The notes under the pieces are model-generated. The model was not told the origin of the DNA. It ran no database searches and worked only from the letters and a program-made list of their open reading frames with translations. Positions 14,046 through 15,751 of a stretch of DNA of 15,751 bases are shown one piece after another. The DNA lies in NCBI GenBank assembly GCA_034660675.1, contig JAYEJT010000064.1, forward strand, positions 1-15,751, written 5' to 3'. This DNA is from CG03 sp034660675. Its GTDB lineage: Bacteria > CG03. Made by a program: the position numbers and the translations under genes. Numbering within the stretch: position 1 is the stretch's first letter; every line of letters begins with the position of its first letter.

Positions 14046-14077
14046 CCAATGGGGCCAATGGGGACGGTTCCTATTGG
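14046..14077. repeat. Partial copy of the GGGGACGGTTCC palindrome
   Basis: CCAATGGGG occurs twice in tandem (14046-14054 and 14055-14063) and continues ACGGTTCCTATTGG to 14077. This equals one arm of the palindrome at 13339-13386; the other arm is absent apart from a 5-bp CCAAT/ATTGG pairing. It fills most of the 57-base gap between the FAD-subunit gene and the hydrolase gene. Confidence 0.7.
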
Positions 14078-14080
14078 CCA

Positions 14081-14896
14081 CTATAAGAGCGCTTTTTTTA
14101 GTATACGGGAAATTATAACACCCGCCGTATCACGGCGGTACTTTGCGGTGCTGCGGAAATCATCTATAGGGGATATTTCGCCGGAAGCAATTTCGGATGC
14201 GCGTGATATAACGCTGTCGCAAAGTTTTTTACCCTTAAGGAATTTTTCGGCTCCCGCTGCTCTTATAACGGTCGGTCCGACAGCTCCAAAAGCTATTGAA
14301 ACTTCGCGGATAACCCCGCCGGAGATAACCAAAGAAACCGCGACCGACACCTTTGAAATGGCGAGAGCTTTTCGCGGGCCTATTTTTTCAAAAAAAGATA
14401 TGTTGTTTTCCCGGGGCAGCAGTATCTCTGTCACGATCTCGTTTTTTTTGAGAACGGTTCTTTTCGGTCCCGTAAAAAATTTATCAACCGGAACCGAGCG
14501 TAAATTTGTTTTTATCACAGCCCTCAGCGCGTAGAGAGCGGGAATGGCATCTCCCGACGGCGAGCCGTTGGCAACATTACCGCCTATTGTCGCGCGGTTT
14601 CTTATCTGGGGGGAACCCACGGATGCGGCAGCTTCGGCGAGGCAATTAGCGTATTTTTTTATAACGGAAGATTTTGCGATTGAGTCAAAATTCGTAAGAG
14701 CCCCCGCGCTTATCGTTTTTGCTTTCATCCCGATTTTATCCAGACCCTTAAGAAACGATATATCGCAAATAACAGCATCGCTTAGCATGTTATCGTTCAG
14801 TGCCACATATATATCCGTGCCCCCGGCAAGAAAAACACATTTTTCCTTTATGCGGGCCAATTCCGGGATGCTCTTAATCTTTATAAATTTTCTCAT
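14081..14896 (-). CDS. Molybdenum hydroxylase FAD-binding subunit (CoxM/XdhB type)
   Basis: Electron-transfer subunit that carries FAD and takes electrons from the iron-sulfur subunit of a three-subunit molybdenum hydroxylase. In 271 residues the two FAD-pyrophosphate motifs are clear: LAGGTD (23-28) and ASVGSPQIRNRATIGGNVAN (91-110), followed by GSPSGD (111-116). The C-terminal half matches the CO dehydrogenase flavoprotein C-terminal domain (EKIGPRKALAISKVSVA, then IAFGAVGPTVIRA). I place the start at 14896, where ATG overlaps the Fe-S subunit stop as ATGA and the protein begins MRKFIKIKSIPEL as in the family. A longer frame from 14980 would add a Lys/Arg-rich leader lying wholly over the Fe-S gene. 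Substrate (purine, CO, aldehyde, nicotinate or other) cannot be decided from this subunit. Confidence 0.92.
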   Translation of the reverse strand: MRKFIKIKSIPELARIKEKCVFLAGGTDIYVALNDNMLSDAVICDISFLKGLDKIGMKAKTISAGALTNFDSIAKSSVIKKYANCLAEAAASVGSPQIRNRATIGGNVANGSPSGDAIPALYALRAVIKTNLRSVPVDKFFTGPKRTVLKKNEIVTEILLPRENNISFFEKIGPRKALAISKVSVAVSLVISGGVIREVSIAFGAVGPTVIRAAGAEKFLKGKKLCDSVISRASEIASGEISPIDDFRSTAKYRRDTAGVIISRILKKALL

Positions 14897-15375
14897 CTTT
14901 TTTTGTTTTGTCCGCGCCCGGCGCTTTTTGCAGCTTTTTTCACGGCGGTTTTTATCTTTGTGTAGCCCGTACAGCGGCAAAGATTCCCTGACAGGGCTTC
15001 TTTTATCTCTTCTTCTGAAGGTTTCTTGTTCTTATCAAGCAGCACCTTGGCCGCCAGCACCATTCCCGGCGTGCAGAAACCGCACTGAACAGCACCCTCT
15101 TCTATAAAGGCCTTCTGTATGGGATGCAGTTTTCCGCCTTCGCTCACACCCTCAATCGTGGTTATGGCGCACCCTTCGGCCTGCAGCATGGGAAAAAGAC
15201 AGGAATCCACAAGTTTACCGTCAACAATGACAGAACAGGCTCCGCACTCGCCTTTGGAACAGCCTTCCTTTGTGCCCGTCAAGCCGAGATCTTCTCTTAT
15301 GACATCCAGAAGCCTGGCCTCAGGCGCGGCCTCAACAGCCACTTTTTTTCCGTTTATTTTAAAACTTATGCGCAT
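14893..15375 (-). CDS. Molybdenum hydroxylase [2Fe-2S] subunit (CoxS/XdhC-type small subunit)
   Basis: Carries two [2Fe-2S] clusters that pass electrons from the molybdenum site to FAD. The plant-ferredoxin-type cluster ligands are C39, C44, C47 and C59 (in CSKGECGACSV); the second, all-helical domain has C98-GF-C101 and C133-R-C135 in SGNLCRCTGY. The 160-residue length is normal, with a short basic tail after the last helix. The ATG lies within the end of the molybdopterin-subunit gene (10-base overlap), with GAGAGG five bases upstream. The stop overlaps the FAD-subunit start. The gene order, large subunit - Fe-S - FAD, is a known variant among these operons. Confidence 0.95.
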   Translation of the reverse strand: MRISFKINGKKVAVEAAPEARLLDVIREDLGLTGTKEGCSKGECGACSVIVDGKLVDSCLFPMLQAEGCAITTIEGVSEGGKLHPIQKAFIEEGAVQCGFCTPGMVLAAKVLLDKNKKPSEEEIKEALSGNLCRCTGYTKIKTAVKKAAKSAGRGQNKKR

Positions 15376-15751
15376 TTGACCCTCTCAGGTATCAGAGGAA
15401 GAGCCTTTATCCTTTTTCCCGTGGCGTTATATATGGCGTTGGCAATTGCGGGAGCCGCGCAAATAAGAGGCGGCTCGCCGAGGCCCTTGGCGCCGAAAGG
15501 TCCTTTCGGATATTTTTCCTCAACAATTATCGGTTTTATGTCGGGAGAATCCATTATCGTAGGTATTATGTATCCCGTAAAATTCGGATTCATCATCCGG
15601 CCTTTATCTATCACAAGATTTTCGGAAAGAGCGTATCCTATCCCCTGAAGGCCTCCTCCCTGTATCTGGCCTTCGGCCTGCTGCGGATTCACGGCTTTAC
15701 CTATATCGTGGGCACTTATAAAATTCAGCACTTCCACATGGCCTGTTTCTG
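15366..15751 (-). CDS. Molybdenum hydroxylase molybdopterin-binding subunit, C-terminal part only
   Basis: The frame is open through the right edge; only the last about 127 residues are present, ending IKALPLIPERVKCA. Visible family features are NPQQAEGQIQGGGLQGIGYAL, a PTIMDSPD stretch, and GPFGAKGLGEPPLICAAPA. The Glu in GLGEP corresponds to the catalytic base of xanthine dehydrogenase and its relatives. The preceding HDIGKAVNP motif matches the cofactor-binding segment. Subunits of this family bind molybdopterin dinucleotide and hold the active site, but the substrate-deciding residues lie outside the window. An internal GTG at 15737 is not the start: the frame continues upstream with matching sequence (ETGHVEVL). 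Confidence 0.93.
   Translation of the reverse strand, partial: ETGHVEVLNFISAHDIGKAVNPQQAEGQIQGGGLQGIGYALSENLVIDKGRMMNPNFTGYIIPTIMDSPDIKPIIVEEKYPKGPFGAKGLGEPPLICAAPAIANAIYNATGKRIKALPLIPERVKCA

Noticed and set aside
14081..14980. Longer start for the FAD subunit at 14980
   Set aside because: The extra 28 residues are Lys/Arg-rich shadow of the Fe-S gene. The family-like N-terminus and ATGA overlap place the start at 14896.
1..15751. CRISPR arrays, tRNA, rRNA, and defence or phage genes
   Set aside because: I looked for regularly spaced repeats, tRNA-like cloverleaf ends and known rRNA segments on both strands and saw none. All sizeable real frames belong to metabolic, recombination or translation families.

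Overview
The window reads as a stretch of bacterial chromosome in which every supported gene lies on the minus strand, so transcription runs from high to low coordinates. No gene identifies the organism directly. The gene set suggests an uncultured anaerobe of the Elusimicrobiota/Omnitrophota type: two GH57 glucan enzymes beside DUF4912, a class II aldolase, a molybdenum hydroxylase, an EF-G2-like paralogue, and dispersed palindromic repeats. That assignment is inference and weak.

Layout, in order of transcription. (1) 15751-11789: molybdenum hydroxylase cluster. It holds the C-terminal end of the molybdopterin subunit (cut by the window edge), the [2Fe-2S] subunit, the FAD subunit, a metallo-beta-lactamase-fold hydrolase, a MobA/MocA-like nucleotidyltransferase and an XdhC maturation factor. 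The last two are the family normally used to build and insert the cofactor of such enzymes. (2) 11792-7162: with no visible break, an IF2_N-DUF4912 protein and two GH57 proteins, one a probable glycogen branching enzyme and one of the DUF3536 type. (3) 7081-5026: a new promoter, then class II fructose-bisphosphate aldolase and a polytopic membrane protein of the LPG-synthase TM/UPF0104 family. (4) 5020-4760: a small mobile element with terminal inverted repeats and an 8-bp target duplication. (5) 4751-1: a well-formed promoter overlapped by a perfect palindrome, then an EF-G paralogue, yebC, ruvC, ruvA, gmk and a small open frame cut by the window edge.

Five gene pairs overlap by the 4-base ATGA pattern (gmk/next gene, ruvA/gmk, XdhC/DUF4912, MobA-like/XdhC, FAD/Fe-S subunit). 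Others are 0-15 bases apart or overlap slightly, so long, translationally coupled operons are likely.

The most interesting layer is the repeat content. One 245-bp insertion can be delimited to the base, with a 17-18 bp nested inverted repeat and an exact GCCACACA duplication. A diverged relative of its core sits between ruvC and ruvA and supplies the ruvC stop codon. A second palindrome family (GGGGACGGTTCC type) forms a perfect 21-bp hairpin that supplies the last residues and stop of the hydrolase and the only ATG of the MobA-like gene. A third, GC-rich palindromic patch forms the tail of XdhC. Repeats therefore repeatedly form gene ends here. I do not see a defence system, CRISPR array, tRNA or rRNA, and the genes themselves are mostly known families. 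The EF-G paralogue stands out because several of its nucleotide-binding motifs are altered.
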